From positions 24,464,639 to 24,528,638 of the forward strand of contig OZ038436.1 of the NCBI GenBank assembly GCA_964036275.1: a stretch of 64,000 nt of DNA. The letters are read 5' to 3'. The DNA is from Litoditis marina. Lineage: Eukaryota > Nematoda > Chromadorea > Rhabditida > Rhabditidae. Shown here piece after piece: positions 24,305 through 37,852 of the stretch. The stretch's first letter is position 1; every line of letters starts with the position of its first letter. The position numbers and the translations under genes were made by a program. The notes beneath the pieces are model-generated. The model did no database searches, had not been told where the DNA came from, and saw nothing but the letters and a program-made list of their open reading frames with translations.

Positions 24305-25103
24305 ATGGCGCGTCGTTGGACCGCAGCAGAAGATGTTCAAGTGTTGGAGGAGTTGGAACGGTTGGTTTTTCTCAGGCTGCTTTTTTGACGGCAAGTTTGC
24401 CCTATTCAAACTCCAGTGGCCCTATCCACCAATAATTTTTCCTCTCCCGGGAGCGTTTTTAGGCTCCCGGAAACCAAAATTTCAACCAAATTTGCTCTCC
24501 CGGGAGTCTAAAAACGCTCCCGGGAGAGGAAAAATTATTGGTGGATAGGGCCACTGGTGATCCCTTAGTGTTGGCGTTCTACGCCGACCGACGTTAGTCG
24601 ATATTCATGTTTTCCACACTAAAACCGTATGTTTATTAGTTTGGAACCTGTCTGAAAGGTCTCTTTTAAATCTTTGTTCAAAATATGTGACTTCTAGATA
24701 AAAATTAGTTTGTTTCAAATTTATTGGGGTTTGATTCTAGGAGACCTACTAATAAAAGTGAGCTCACTTGCGCCGTATCTAGTACGGGTTGGACTTTTAA
24801 AACTTGAATAACTTGAGAACGGGTGAACGTACTTTCGATATTTACTTGTATATCCTACCGCTGTGAAGAATAATAGTCACCATAGTACTTCGCGAGTCTT
24901 TTCTCATTTGTGTCTCAATGTTTCCCAAATAAGTGAAAAATGCTGTGTACCAGACAGCATTTGTCAGAGGTGATCTGTAATCTGAATTGTAATGAAACAT
25001 GAAAAGGAATTCGAGTTCTTTATTTCAGGATCAGATTGATATTTGTGGAAGGAAGACGGCCAATTCCGGCTGGAAGATTGCTGGGGCTCTGGAGGAACCT
25101 TAG
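24305..25103 (+). CDS. Myb/SANT-like exon pair, copy 3 (probably decayed)
   Basis: Exon 1 opens at 24305 and exon 2 is 25029-25103. The putative intron is shortened by the deletion of about 300 bp. Confidence 0.28.
24413..24557. mobile_element. 145-bp palindromic foldback element, copy 3
   Basis: As at 4716-4860, with one base change in the loop-proximal part shared with copy 4. Confidence 0.65.
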
Positions 25104-25319
25104 GGTAAGTATTTATTGAAAGTAGAGTAGTGGCAATTAGTTAAAAGGGACAGGCTGGATCAGGGTAGTTCTAGGTAGACATCCTTTTTCTCAATTCTGA
25201 CAGCCTAATTGGGCAAAGTTCATCAATATGTTGTGATGGGTAAATGAAATATTTCAGGCTTTTCGCTGTCTAGGTGCATCATTCATATAAGTTGATGTTG
25301 ATTATTTGTTTATTTGCAG

Positions 25320-25592
25320 AGGCGCAACAGGAACGGCCGGCAAAGGCAGTACTTGCCTCACTACCAACCTGGGGCGGTTCCCCCCGCCATCGGCCCGGCC
25401 CAGCCGGCCGCACCCCCCCTCATCGCCCCGGCCCAGGCGGCCGCACCCAACGTCGCCCAGCCTGCCGCACCCATTGTGCCCCCCGCCCCCGCCCCCGCCC
25501 CCGGTCAGCAACACCAAGCACAGGTGGCGCGCGCGGTGCAACAGCTTCTCCGCGCAAACAATTTTATTTTACTCAGCAATTTTCCACTGTAA
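25320..25592 (+). CDS. Pro/Ala-rich exon, copy 3
   Basis: Full length, 90 codons plus stop; same features as at 15706-15978. Confidence 0.35.
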   Translation, partial: RRNRNGRQRQYLPHYQPGAVPPAIGPAQPAAPPLIAPAQAAAPNVAQPAAPIVPPAPAPAPGQQHQAQVARAVQQLLRANNFILLSNFPL

Positions 25593-26806
25593 TATTTCAC
25601 CTCTTGACCCCCTCACGGCGCGCTATTTTCGTGCGAATCATTTGCGGAGCGTCTAAAATTGAGGACGCGAGTTCCTTATTCATGACATAATTGAAATTTT
25701 ATATTCTGTATTTTTAGCTACGTTCCACTTTCACTATCCTTTGTGTTGTTTTTCGTGCAACTATGTCGCTTGTTATATAGTTTCAGGTCATTCCTATTTT
25801 TAAAATATTTTCATAAGTTATCGCATATATCACAGTTTCTATAGTTCCCCATTTCGTCAGACTGTTTAACAGTTGTTTCATTGTGGAGTTCAAATAGTTT
25901 CTTCCGTATTTATTAGTTTGTGCACTTTTTCATATTTCATTGTCGCACATTTTCACTCTTTTCTCTATTAGGCCATTGTTTGTGACCCTTTCTGTGTTTA
26001 GAATGGAAGTATTCATGATAATAAATGTTTATATTTCTAATTTTTCAAAGGAGTGCGTACAGGATTACCTTGAAACTATTTATTTGCGGTGAAATGGTGA
26101 TTCAACATGGTCTCAACATGGAAAAGGTTGTGATCGGTTGATTCTTGAAAGTTTTGGTTCGTGGTGCGCCTGGGAAAGCCTCATATTGATGGCTACTTCT
26201 AGCTTCTAGATGTTTTTCTAGTTAAGATACCCGTTAACTGTTTCGCTTCCTAAGTAACATGAAATACGGTAGCCGTATGGTTAGGAAATGTTGCACAGTT
26301 GCACTTTTATTTATAGGCGAGTCGTATCGGTGTATAATAGTCATTTGGATACTTTACAAATAACATTACAGACTCAGAAGATGTGGTTAGCGGGACTCAG
26401 AAGTTCTACGTTTCGCAGAGTAACAGGTTGGTTTAAGTGTACTTTTATTGTATCATACAAATAAGAAGAAATTTGTTCAATATTATTGTTTCTACCCGGG
26501 TTCAACGAAATTCGGAAATACATGTGAAGTACAGGAGGTAGATGATGGAGAATGGAGAAAAACTTCTATGGTATTCTTTTTGGGAAAAACTAAGACCCAC
26601 ACGATAAGCAGCTGAATCTATACGAACGGAAGACGCGGTTGCATAAAGAACTGTTTACGTAAGTTACTAACTACATCAAGGTCAAACACCAGTAAGGTCC
26701 GACTAAGCTACAAAAACTATTAGATGTGAACGGTCTGTTTTAGATGTGAACCCGTGAAAATTTATGATTTTCCCATCAAAAGTAGGAACTGCTTTAAAGA
26801 AGGACG

Positions 26807-26904
26807 ATTACGTGCTCCAATCTCGGCGCGTCAGTCCTTTAAACTGCAATACATTTCTCAATTGCAGTTTAAAGGACTGACGCGCCGAGATTGGAGCACG
26901 TAAT
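26807..26904. mobile_element. 98-bp hairpin (MITE-like), copy 3
   Basis: 44-nt arms; one base of the loop differs from copies 1 and 2. Confidence 0.65.
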
Positions 26905-27475
26905 GATACAATACATGAGTACAATACATGTAATACATGAGTATTTGATTATAATGTCCATGCTGGCAAAAAACAACCAAATTAACGGCAAAATACCAGA
27001 AACTTCCCGAAAGTGAGGATGTCCATATATTCTCAACTCCAATCAAGTGGTATTACTGGATAACTGATTGTCTACGAACTTTACGCCACTAGATAATTTA
27101 CTGAAATAAGTATAACTGATTTGTACATTAAGAGGAGTCACAGAGAACAGAGGACTTGGCCCCAACATTGCTACAATTGTTACTCTGAAATAATGAATCA
27201 TTGCACACGTATGTGAAAAGCCGACCGTAACGCTAACGAATTTTGAAAACGAAAAAAAAGAACCATCCTTGAAAATTTCCGGAAAATCAAGAAACTTACT
27301 GCCACTTTTAGAATCACTCATAGAATCTCTGAAGTAATGAATCCGAAGAAACAGTATTTCTCTCTTCCTGATTACTCCCCTTCTAAAACCGTACGGGTTT
27401 CCAAAAAAGTAACGAAGCGAGCTCACCAATATCAGCTTATCGACTTATCCACGCACAATTAACAAAACCTTATTA

Positions 27476-28273
27476 GGCTGCGTTCATACTTTTTTACGCT
27501 GCATCCAGCTGCAATTTCAGTCGCTTCGCAACATTTTTGCAGTTGCTGCAAATTGCCGCTGCAGCGAGATGCAACTGCAACTTTACGCCGCGTACGATAT
27601 TAAAAAAGTATGAACAACCCAGCGTAACTTCTAACGCAATTCATTTTTGGTAACCCTTTTTCAGGTTACCTAACAAGTAACCGGTAGGTAACCTAGAACT
27701 AAAATCCGGTTACCGTACAAACTAACGGTAAAAACTACATTTTGCGTTGGAAAAACAGATAACCGGTTTTTTATTTTCGGTTACCGACCGGTTACTTATC
27801 GAAGTAACCGGAAAAACGGTTACCAAATAACCCGGTTACATAAAGAATTCACCACAATTTCATTGACGACAACTGATATTTTATCAAATTTGGCGCTAGC
27901 GCCCGGCGCCATCAGGATTTTTCTATTTTTAGACTAATAAACTCCTAGTCAACTGCTACTACATATTGGATTTTACTTATGGCACGCCTAAAATAGTGAA
28001 AAATGATTGACAACGATAAAAATTCATAAAAAGAGTAACTACATTGCAGTGCAGTATGGTCATGTCAATACTGCAATTTACGCTGCAGTCAGCTTAAATT
28101 ACGCTCAATTCAGCGTAAAAAACGCTGCAGCTGGCTTAAAAAAGTATGACCAACACAACTGCAGCGTATTTTTGCAGTTGCAGTCGACTGCATTGGCGTA
28201 AAAATCAATACGCGTATTTTCGACAAGATTTACGCTGCATCTAGCTGCAACTGCAAAAAGTATGAACGAAGCC
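27476..28273. mobile_element. Harbinger-like MITE, copy 3 (798 bp)
   Basis: Same ends, TTA duplication and insertion point as copies 1 and 2. Confidence 0.85.
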
Positions 28274-28484
28274 TTAACTGAGAAAGATTTACGATCGAAC
28301 TCATTCAATAATATAGTTAACTGAATCCAAAATGGAAATGTTAGCTAAGGTGCCAAAAAAGGATGAACTTATCAATTAACAATATATGTATCACAACAAT
28401 ATATGTGCACCAAATATCACAACAATTTATGTGCTTGCTTTATGCTTAACTATGCTCAATATGTTGCTAGCTTCTAAATTTCAG

Positions 28485-28555
28485 GCCCCAGTAGGAGATT
28501 CGAACTCCTGACCAATCGCGTGTGAGCGACTGCTCTACCACTGAGCTAACTGGGC
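28485..28555 (-). tRNA. tRNA-Val(CAC)-like sequence, copy 3, probably a pseudogene
   Basis: Identical to copy 2 over 71 nt, with the same anticodon-loop and acceptor flaws. Confidence 0.55.
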
Positions 28556-30291
28556 TTATCCTTCCATTTAACACTAGCAACAGTGAAAAGAACTCTCAAT
28601 TGAAACTTGGAAAACCGTATCAACTACCCATTCATATCAGAAATCAGAATACAATTTATATTCTGTTTTTTGTCTCAATCAACTTAATAATATTCTAGAA
28701 GCCAGAGGAAAATGAAAACCTTTAAATTGATACCCTAAACATTCAAAACTCCGATAGATGTTTGGTTATTGTGGCTATTGGGACGATGTTACTGAAGAGA
28801 GTCCAAAAACTATCTATAAGCATCATTCCCGAATTTGAGTTCAATATATCTTACGGAATTACTACAACGTAAATTTACATTAAATGGGCAATTTTTTTTC
28901 GAAACGTTTGTCCTTATCTATCATATAAAGTAAGGTGGAGAAAGAAACTAATTTTCGAACAAAAATAACGATCAAACGCGGATAATAAATGACTCAATAG
29001 AAAGGTGTGAGTAAGTAGTCTAAAAAATCAGCCCACTCTTGGAGCAACTACGGAAAACTTGGTAATTTTGCATCTAATGAGCGAATTATTAAAGAAAAAG
29101 AGCGTAACGGTCCGTGAAACCTGGTGATTTTGCACCAAAATCAACAACATTTTATAAAATTGGCCATAAAAAAGTTGTTTAATCTATTCTAGTGATCGTG
29201 TAAATGGAAGAGGCGGGGACAACCAAGCAAGGCTGCGCTTATATTCAAAAGTGAGTGGCAATGGCAAAAATTGAAAATATCTAAAAGAAAATGAGCGTAA
29301 CTCGTAAGAGCGTTAAATATGGCAAATTTTTATAGGCTTCCTCTTGGTAATTTTCCAATTAGTTCGAAAATTTTAGGATGGTTATTCCCAGTCCAGACCC
29401 CAGCTAAATGATAAATCTCCCTCTCTGATACTAAAGCGAAGATCTGAAGAACAATTCAAATCTAAAGGTCAGATCCTAGGTCAGCTACCAATGGTACCCA
29501 TACACCAGTAAAGTTCTCCGGATAGTCAGAAAAATTAAAAAAACGAACTACTTTTTCACCGAAAAGACTGGGGTACCTTTAATGAAAAATCATAAATTTT
29601 TACGTTTTGACATCTGAAAACGAACTACTTCTCGTTGCCCAGTCAGACCTTACTGGTATATGATGGTACCACATATGTACATTTTAATAAACCCACCTGT
29701 CCCTCTCCTCGAGTGCCCGTGTTACCTTCGTACCAAGCGTCCCTTCTTGTTGTTGCTGTTTATTGTGTTGTTGTTGTTGTTGTCATCGTCGTCCTATATA
29801 TATATGTACATTTTAATATTATAACAGACATCAAATGTAACAATTGTAACCGGCATCAAATGTAACCATGATGTAACCGCCGTCAAATGTAACCACCAAA
29901 AGTCAAGTTTGCTCAAGATAAATAAGACTAAATTTGGTGTAAGATAGATAGAACTCCATTTAAGAAGCAACTAAATAAAGAAGTCGACAGAAAATGTTTA
30001 CTACATTTCTCCGGAAACTGTGTTAGTATGCATTGAATAATTTAAACACATGTTCATTCTGACCCGTCTGTTATGTGCACCAAACACCAATGCTCTCGCT
30101 GTCTGCGCCCTCCTTTCCCTCCTAACTCTGTCCGTCTTGTCTCTACCGTAACACCAGGACTTCTGATGGGAAGATCCTGCAGAGTGACCGTATCTGCCCA
30201 GCGAGGACACTGCCGTGGAAAATCCTTTTTATGAAAAAACAAAATGTTGATGGAAATTCGAAAAGAAACTCGCTAACCAAATAGGGGTCCT

Positions 30292-31421
30292 TCAATCAGT
30301 TAAAGCCACAATTTTTGTCGTCGGTATTTGTGTTACTGGACCAGCCAGATTTCCCACAAAAAGAGGGGTCTGATCCTCCACCATAAAACACCAGTTATCA
30401 ACATACAGTCTTCTTTTCCTATACGACAGTAGCGATCCACGTAAACAGCTGCAAAGAATATATTTCAAACATAAGCTGGATTATACCTAGCTATTTCCCA
30501 CTGATTTGACTCTGAATACTATTCAAGCGTGAGAAAAGGCGAATATAAGACAGCATGAGCAACAGTCCACCCCAAAAGCTCCGTTACAAATATATCATCG
30601 CAAGTTCTGATAAAGTAGTTATAAAATTGTGATGGCCAAAAAGCAACACAATCAGAATAACTACACACATCAAAAAATGCACTAATTAAAAAAAACTCAA
30701 AATGGATTGGAAAGAAAGTTTCTGCAGTTTGAAAACCTACCACTTGATGAATGCTAGAATAGTCTCGTGAAGTTAGCACTCTAAGGCAACATAGTTTACC
30801 TTGTCATCACACGTTCCTGTGTTCTGCTGTGTTAAACATATTTCACTTCAATTCACTAACACCATAAGCTGCATCGCTTTTGTTGTGTCGAAACCTGTGG
30901 ACAACACATTTTCTTAAAATATGATGTTCAAATGAAATGTAAAGCAGGCATGGGCCAGTCAGTTGAGGTCCATGACAAATAAGAAAAGGAAGAGTAAATG
31001 ACAAACCTTGAATCTATCCGGCAAAATGAGGAACGTACCACCATCTACTATGATACTACGGAAATGCGCGCGTCAGTCACGCTGAGCTCCGAACTACAGC
31101 TTATTAGTGGGATATTCACAAGATTTCTGAAGACTGCTGCAACAAAAATAACATAACTGAGAAAGATTTACGATCGATCTCAGTCAATAATATAGTTAGC
31201 TGAATCCAAAATGGAAATGTTAGCTAAGGTGCCAAAAAAGGATGAACTTATCAATTAACAATATATGTATCACAACTAACTCACCCATTCTGCATCGAAG
31301 CGGTACTCGTTATTGCCGGTCCTGCGGGTGCATTTTGGTATTGGGAGAACTGAGAGTCAGGCTGATATGGTGTCGCACCAAACGCCTGCGGAAATTCCAC
31401 CTTATTGGTAGGATCAGCCAT
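30292..31421 (-). CDS. 97-codon two-exon gene, copy 4
   Basis: Exon 1 is 31285-31421 and exon 2 is 30292-30448. One Val in exon 1 is Asp in this copy; splice sites are intact. Confidence 0.4.
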
Positions 31422-32992
31422 CCAATACGAATCTGACCACCTTTGAAAGGTTAACTTGATTCAGAAAACGAAAATGGGAATGAAAAAGAGAAAAATCATT
31501 TGAAATACATAATAAAACGAATTATAAAAAAAATAAAGCAAATCTCCAAATTTCTAAAAATTACACGACAGAGATTAGAATTGAGCTCGGTCCCGTCACG
31601 ATTGCTTGACTACGGTGCGCCTACATTGACTTTGAATGCACGACACATGATTCTACGTGACAAACATTATTATATTCTACGTTCTACATGATATGGTTGG
31701 TCGTATGCTCAGAAAGGTTGGCGCTAATTAGCCGGAATTGGCCGCGAATTTTAGAAACTACCGTGACCAAAAAAATCAAATGTGAGGGTTTTCATCCAAA
31801 AAATCATAGTTATCAGCAACCAACGTGGCTAGTATGATAATAAACATTCAAGTTGAAGAGGTACCACTCCCTTTAGCTCGCTTAAGTCAGCAAAAAAGAG
31901 GTATTTACTGTGAATCACGAAAGCACGGTTGCAAGCAGTGAATGAGGTCTTTTCGACAATCTCTTACCTCCAATTGTTCTGATAAACGATTAGAACACCG
32001 AATGCATGTCCCTGAAACTTTATTTCACCCATTGAGAGAGATTGGCGCTAGTTGTTCAGAGTTAGTCACGAAGTGGCCATTCGAAAATCGTAATTTGACG
32101 TTACGATCAGAGATTCTGTTTTCGAGGGTTGAAATCGCTTATAACAATGAAATACTTCAAATTCAAGTATAACACATGTTAATTCGTTCTGTTAAACAAG
32201 TAAGAAAGATGGTTTTTCGTGCAAATCACAAAAACACGATTGAAATCAGTCATTGAGAAATTCTTGGCTTTTCTCCACTTTCTGATTTTTTGTCAACTGT
32301 CAGAACACTGAATATAAGTCTGTAGGCTCCACTTCACCGAAAAAATGCAGAAAAACGCTCAAAAAAGGGTCTTTGGATTACGGTATGCATCGGTTTTTAG
32401 TGGCTAATTGGCTGCAATTGAAAAAATTGGCTGGTCAATTGGCTGGGCGCTGTCTGAGTAAAACTGTTTGCAGGGTTACCTCTTCTGCGTTTTGCAAAAG
32501 GGGGAATTAGGCACAAATGGAGAGTACCGCCCGTCACGTGTAGCAATGGCTATCAACATATAAACATAAACAAACTATTATCTATAATTACAATATAATT
32601 CTAAAGATATTACTATATTTTACAAAAAATTTCTATTATTTTTTCACAATACTTCATCTTATTTCACCGATATTTGCGAAGAAAGCTTTCAAAATGTTCA
32701 CATTTTGAAGCATTTAGAAATGTTCTCAACTAGTTCACGGCAGATGACAAAACACAGCTAACTAATTGTCTAGAAAAGAGTAACCTTGCTCATTGTTTTC
32801 AAATGTCGTAACATGTCTGAACAGAAAAGCTGTGACTTTCGATCTATCGTGAACACATTTGTTGGCCCCCCACTTTTTCATGAATTTAGATACATTCTAA
32901 TCTTTGTTATGCCTATTTTTCATCGTGTTCTCATTTATTTTCCGGTCTATCGCATTTTATATATAAATGTTATATTATTCAGGAGAATTGGA

Positions 32993-34093
32993 ATGGCGCG
33001 TCGTTGGACCGCAGCAGAAGATGTTCAAGTGTTGGAGGAGTTGGAACGGTTGGTTTTTCTCAGGCTGCTTTTTTGACGGCAAGTTTGCCCTATTCAAACT
33101 CCAGTGGCCCTATCCACCAATAATTTTTCCTCTCCCGGGAGCGTTTTTAGGCTCCCGGAAACCAAAATTTCAACCAAATTTGCTCTCCCGGGAGTCTAAA
33201 AACGCTCCCGGGAGAGGAAAAATTATTGGTGGATAGGGCCACTGGTGATCCCTTAGTGTTGGCGTTCTACGCCGACCGACGTTAGTCGATATTCATGTTT
33301 TCCACACTAAAACCGCATGTTTATTAGTTTGGAACCTGTCTGAAAGGTCTCTTTTAAATCTTTGTTCAAAATATGTGACTTCTAGATAAAAATTAGTTTG
33401 TTTCAAATTTATTGGGGTTTGATTCTAGGAGACCTACTAATAAAAATGAGCTCACTTGCGCCGTATCTAGTACGGGTTGGACTTTTAAAACTTGAATAAC
33501 TTGAGAACGGGTGAACGTACTTTCGATATTTACTTGTATATCCTACCGCTGTGAAGAATAATAGTCACCATAGTACTTCGCGAGTCTTTTCTCATTTGGC
33601 GCCAATAGGCTCAATCATGATATACGCTGTATATTTTCAGTCTCGTGGCGCGCGATGGTATCTGTGTGCTCACCCACGGGGTAATCGACGGTCTGGCGCG
33701 ATTGGTACGTCGAAGTCTGCCAGCCGTCGAACAACGGTTGGTTAATTTTGTTATTTTGCGTCAGTTGTGTTTGGTTTGGCCATCGTGCAACCATTTTCGG
33801 CGTTTAAACAAAAGTCTAGAAGTAAGAGCTTTTTCCACAATATAAGAACGGAAATTCTAGAAACTAGAGTATTGAACATGTGCGGACAAAGGACGAGATA
33901 TTTCTCAATGTTTCCCAAATAAGTGAAAAATGCTGTGTACCAGACAGCATTTGTCAGAGGTGATCTGTAATCTGAATTGTAATGAAACATGAAAAGGAAT
34001 TCGAGTTCTTTATTTCAGGATCAGATTGATATTTGTGGAAGGAAGACGGCCAATTCCGGCTGGAAGATTGCTGGGGCTCTGGAGGAACCTTAG
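32993..34093 (+). CDS. Myb/SANT-like exon pair, copy 4 (probably decayed)
   Basis: Exon 1 opens at 32993 and exon 2 is 34019-34093; same lesion before the donor as in the other copies. Confidence 0.28.
33101..33245. mobile_element. 145-bp palindromic foldback element, copy 4
   Basis: As at 4716-4860. Confidence 0.65.
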
Positions 34094-34308
34094 GGTAAGT
34101 ATTTATTGGTAGTAGAGTAGTGGCAATTAGTTAAAAGGGACAGGCTGGATCAGGGTAGTTCTAGGTAGACATCCTTTTTCTCAATTTTGACAGCCTAATT
34201 GGGCAAAGTTCATCAATATGTTGTGATGAGTAAATGAAATATTTCAGGTTTTCGCTGTCTAGGTGCATCATTCATATAAGTTGATGTTGATTATTTGTTT
34301 ATTTGCAG

Positions 34309-34581
34309 AGGCGCAACAGGAACGGCCGGCAAAGGCAGTACTTGCCTCACTACCAACCTGGGGCGGTTCCCCCCGCCATCGGCCCGGCCCAGCCGGCCGC
34401 ACCCCCCGTCATCGCCCCGGCCCAGGCGGCCGCACCCAACGTCGCCCAGCCTGCCGCACCCATTGTGCCCCCCGCCCCCGCCCCCGCCCCCGGTCAGCAA
34501 CACCAAGCACAGGTGGCGCGCGCGGTGCAACAGCTTCTCCGCGTAAACAATTTTATTTTACTCAGCAATTTTCCACTGTAA
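34309..34581 (+). CDS. Pro/Ala-rich exon, copy 4
   Basis: Full length. A Leu codon of copies 1-3 is Val here, a change shared with the inverted arm at 58003-58275. Confidence 0.35.
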   Translation, partial: RRNRNGRQRQYLPHYQPGAVPPAIGPAQPAAPPVIAPAQAAAPNVAQPAAPIVPPAPAPAPGQQHQAQVARAVQQLLRVNNFILLSNFPL

Positions 34582-35408
34582 TATTTCAACCTCTTGACCC
34601 CCTCACGGCGCGCTATTTTCGTGCGAATCATTTGCGGAGCGTCTAAAATTGAGGACGCGAGTTCCTTATTCATGACATAATTGAAATTTTATATTCTGTA
34701 TTTTTCGCTACGTTCCACTTTCACTATCCTTTGTGTTGTTTTTCGTGCAACTATGTCGCTTGTTATATAGTTTCAGGTCATTCCTATTTTTAAAATATTT
34801 TCATAAGTTATCGCATATATCACAGTTTCTATAGTTCCCCATTTCGTTAGACTGTTTAACAGTTGTTTCATTGTGGAGTTCAAATAGTTTCTTCCCAGTC
34901 CAGACCCCAGCTAAATGATAAATCTCCCTCTCTGATACTAAAGCGAAGATCTGAAGAACAATTCAAATCTAAAGGTCAGATCCTAGGTCAGCTACCAATG
35001 GTACCCATACACCAGTAAAGTTCTCCGGATAGTCAGAAAAATTAAAAAAACGAACTACTTTTTCACCGAAAAGACTGGGGTACCTTTAATGAAAAATCAT
35101 AAATTTTTACGTTTTGACATCTGAAAACGAACTACTTCTCGTTGCCCAGTCAGACCTTACTGGTATATGATGGTACCACATATGTACATTTTAATAAACC
35201 CACCTGTCCCTCTCCTCGAGTGCCCGTGTTACCTTCGTACCAAGCGTCCCTTCTTGTTGTTGCTGTTTATTGTGTTGTTGTTGTTGTTGTCATCGTCGTC
35301 CTTGCTCCTCGTTTCCTATCCACCTTCTTCTCCCAAATAACATGTAGAGCAGCTGAACATACCCGATAACTTATAGTCTACGAGAATAAACAGCAAACTA
35401 CAAATAAG

Positions 35409-35947
35409 ATGATCGATCCCCAACTACTGAGCAGATTGTCAAGTGTTGCAGAACCCATACGAAAAGTAACCCGTTCTCAGTATTTTCTGGACAACATTAC
35501 TGGTGTACCCTTTGATTACTGGTTTACACGAGCCAAACTATTGAAAACCGAGGCAGATACTATTGATAACTTTGCTATTTGCTCAAGTAACACACATGAG
35601 CCTGAAAAACACGGCCACAGGTCTACTTCACGGTAAGAAAAAGATAACTTTACATTCTTTACAATAAAGCTTGTAAACAGTAACATAAGAAATACACTCC
35701 AGCGAAATTGTCCAAATAGCCAAAAAAGTTTCATAAACGGACTCCCATTAAGTCGAAATCAAAACAATACAGAATTTGCTAACTTGAATTAAATTAGTTA
35801 GTCAAATCCAATCTGATTATGAAATTTTCCAGCTCTCAACTTATTAAGATACAAATTTTAGTTTATAAAAGTTTACTGTGTGTTTTCTGTCAACACACAC
35901 TAACTTGTGCCTATTTCAGTCCTATTAATGAAAATGAATCGATTTAA
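35409..35947 (+). CDS. 83-codon two-exon gene, copy 4
   Basis: Exon 1 is 35409-35632 and exon 2 is 35920-35947; intact, as at 20287-20825. Confidence 0.45.
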
Positions 35948-36723
35948 ACTAGGAAATTATGTATTACTGGTAAACCTTGGCACTAGTGATATGAACCATG
36001 CCAAGCTAATCAGTGGATGATGGATGTCCCTCCAATCGATAAATCTATGAATTATGCAAATTCAATGGAGTCAATATAGTCAAAAGTGCTGTATTTAACT
36101 ATTCGAAAAATCCAGAATTGAAATTCCAGAACCAATCTGTATAAGTTCCAGTCATATATATAACATAAGATGTCGAAATAGAAGCTTATTATCTGCTCTG
36201 AACCAAAAACAGCCTAATGGAAGCTATTTTGAGGGCCTCAAATGTAAAAATTATAACAGACATCAAATGTAACAATTGTAACCGGCATCAAATGTAACCA
36301 TGATGTAACCGCCGTCAAATGTAACCACCAAAAGTCAAGTTTGCTCAAGATAAATAAGACTAAATTTGGTGTAAGATAGATAGAACTCCATTTAAGAAGC
36401 AACTAAATAAAGAAGTCGACAGAAAATGTTTACTACATTTCTCCGGAAACTGTGTTAGTATGCATTGAATAATTTAAACACATGTTCATTCTGACCCGTC
36501 TGTTATGTGCACCAAACACCAATGCTCTCGCTGTCTGCGCCCTCCTTTCCCTCCTAACTCTGTCCGTCTTGTCTCTACCGTAACACCAGGACTTCTGATG
36601 GGAAGATCCTGCAGAGTGACCGTATCTGCCCAGCGAGGACACTGCCGTGGAAAATCCTTTTTATGAAAAAACAAAATGTTGATGGAAATTCGAAAAGAAA
36701 CTCGCTAACCAAATAGGGGTCCT

Positions 36724-37852
36724 TCAATCAGTTAAAGCCACAATTTTTGTCGTCGGTATTTGTGTTACTGGACCAGCCAGATTTCCCACAAAAAGAGGGG
36801 TCTGATCCTCCACCATAAAACACCAGTTATCAACATACAGTCTTCTTTTCCTATACGACAGTAGCGATCCACGTAAACAGCTGCAAAGAATATATTTCAA
36901 ACATAAGCTGGATTATACCTAGCTATTTCCCACTGATTTGACTCTGAATACTATTCAAGCGTGAGAAAAGGCGAATATAAGACAGCATGAGCAACAGTCC
37001 ACCCCAAAAGCTCCGTTACAAATATATCATCGCAAGTTCTGATAAAGTAGTTATAAAATTGTGATGGCCAAAAAGCAACACAATCAGAATAACTACACAC
37101 ATCAAAAAATGCACTAATTAAAAAAACTCAAAATGGATTGGAAAGAAAGTTTCTGCAGTTTGAAAATCTACCACTTGATGAATGCTAGAATAGTCTCGTG
37201 AAGTTAGCACTCTAAGGCAACATAGTTTACCTTGTCATCACACGTTCCTGTGTTCTGCTGTGTTAAACATATTTCACTTCAATTCACTAACACCATAAGC
37301 TGCATCGCTTTTGTTGTGTCGAAACCTGTGGACAACACATTTTCTTAAAATATGATGTTCAAATGAAATGTAAAGCAGGCATGGGCCAGTCAGTTGAGGT
37401 CCATGACAAATAAGAAAAGGAAGAGTAAATGACAAACCTTGAATCTATCCGGCAAAATGAGGAACGTACCACCATCTACTATGATACTACGGAAATGCGC
37501 GCGTCAGTCACGCTGAGCTCCGAACTACAGCTTATTAGTGGGATATTCACAAGATTTCTGAAGACTGCTGCAACAAAAATAACATAACTGAGAAAGATTT
37601 ACGATCGATCTCAGTCAATAATATAGTTAGCTGAATCCAAAATGGAAATGTTAGCTAAGGTGCCAAAAAAGGATGAACTTATCAATTAACAATATATGTA
37701 TCACAACTAACTCACCCATTCTGCATCGAAGCGGTACTCGTTATTGCCGGTCCTGCGGGTGCATTTTGGTATTGGGAGAACTGAGAGACAGGCTGATATG
37801 GTGTCGCACCAAACGCCTGCGGAAATTTCACCTTATTGGTAGGATCAGCCAT
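36724..37852 (-). CDS. 97-codon two-exon gene, copy 5
   Basis: Exon 1 is 37716-37852 and exon 2 is 36724-36880. A Glu codon of copies 1-4 is Lys here, a change shared with the inverted arm. Confidence 0.4.

Larger units (their letters stand above)
21601..30291 (+). repeat. 9.9-kb tandem unit, copy 3 (two deletions)
   Basis: Compared with copy 2 it lacks about 300 bp at about 24909. It also lacks about 950 bp at about 29795, where about 23 bases of other sequence are inserted. The second deletion removes the two-exon 83-codon gene. The rest is near identical to copy 2. Confidence 0.9.
30292..36723 (+). repeat. 9.9-kb tandem unit, copy 4 (3.5-kb deletion)
   Basis: At 34893-34896 the sequence jumps from unit positions equivalent to 16287 to 19767 of copy 2, removing about 3.5 kb. 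The breakpoint shares TTCC/TCC microhomology. The lost block contains the 98-bp hairpin, the Harbinger-like MITE and the tRNA-like sequence. Confidence 0.9.
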
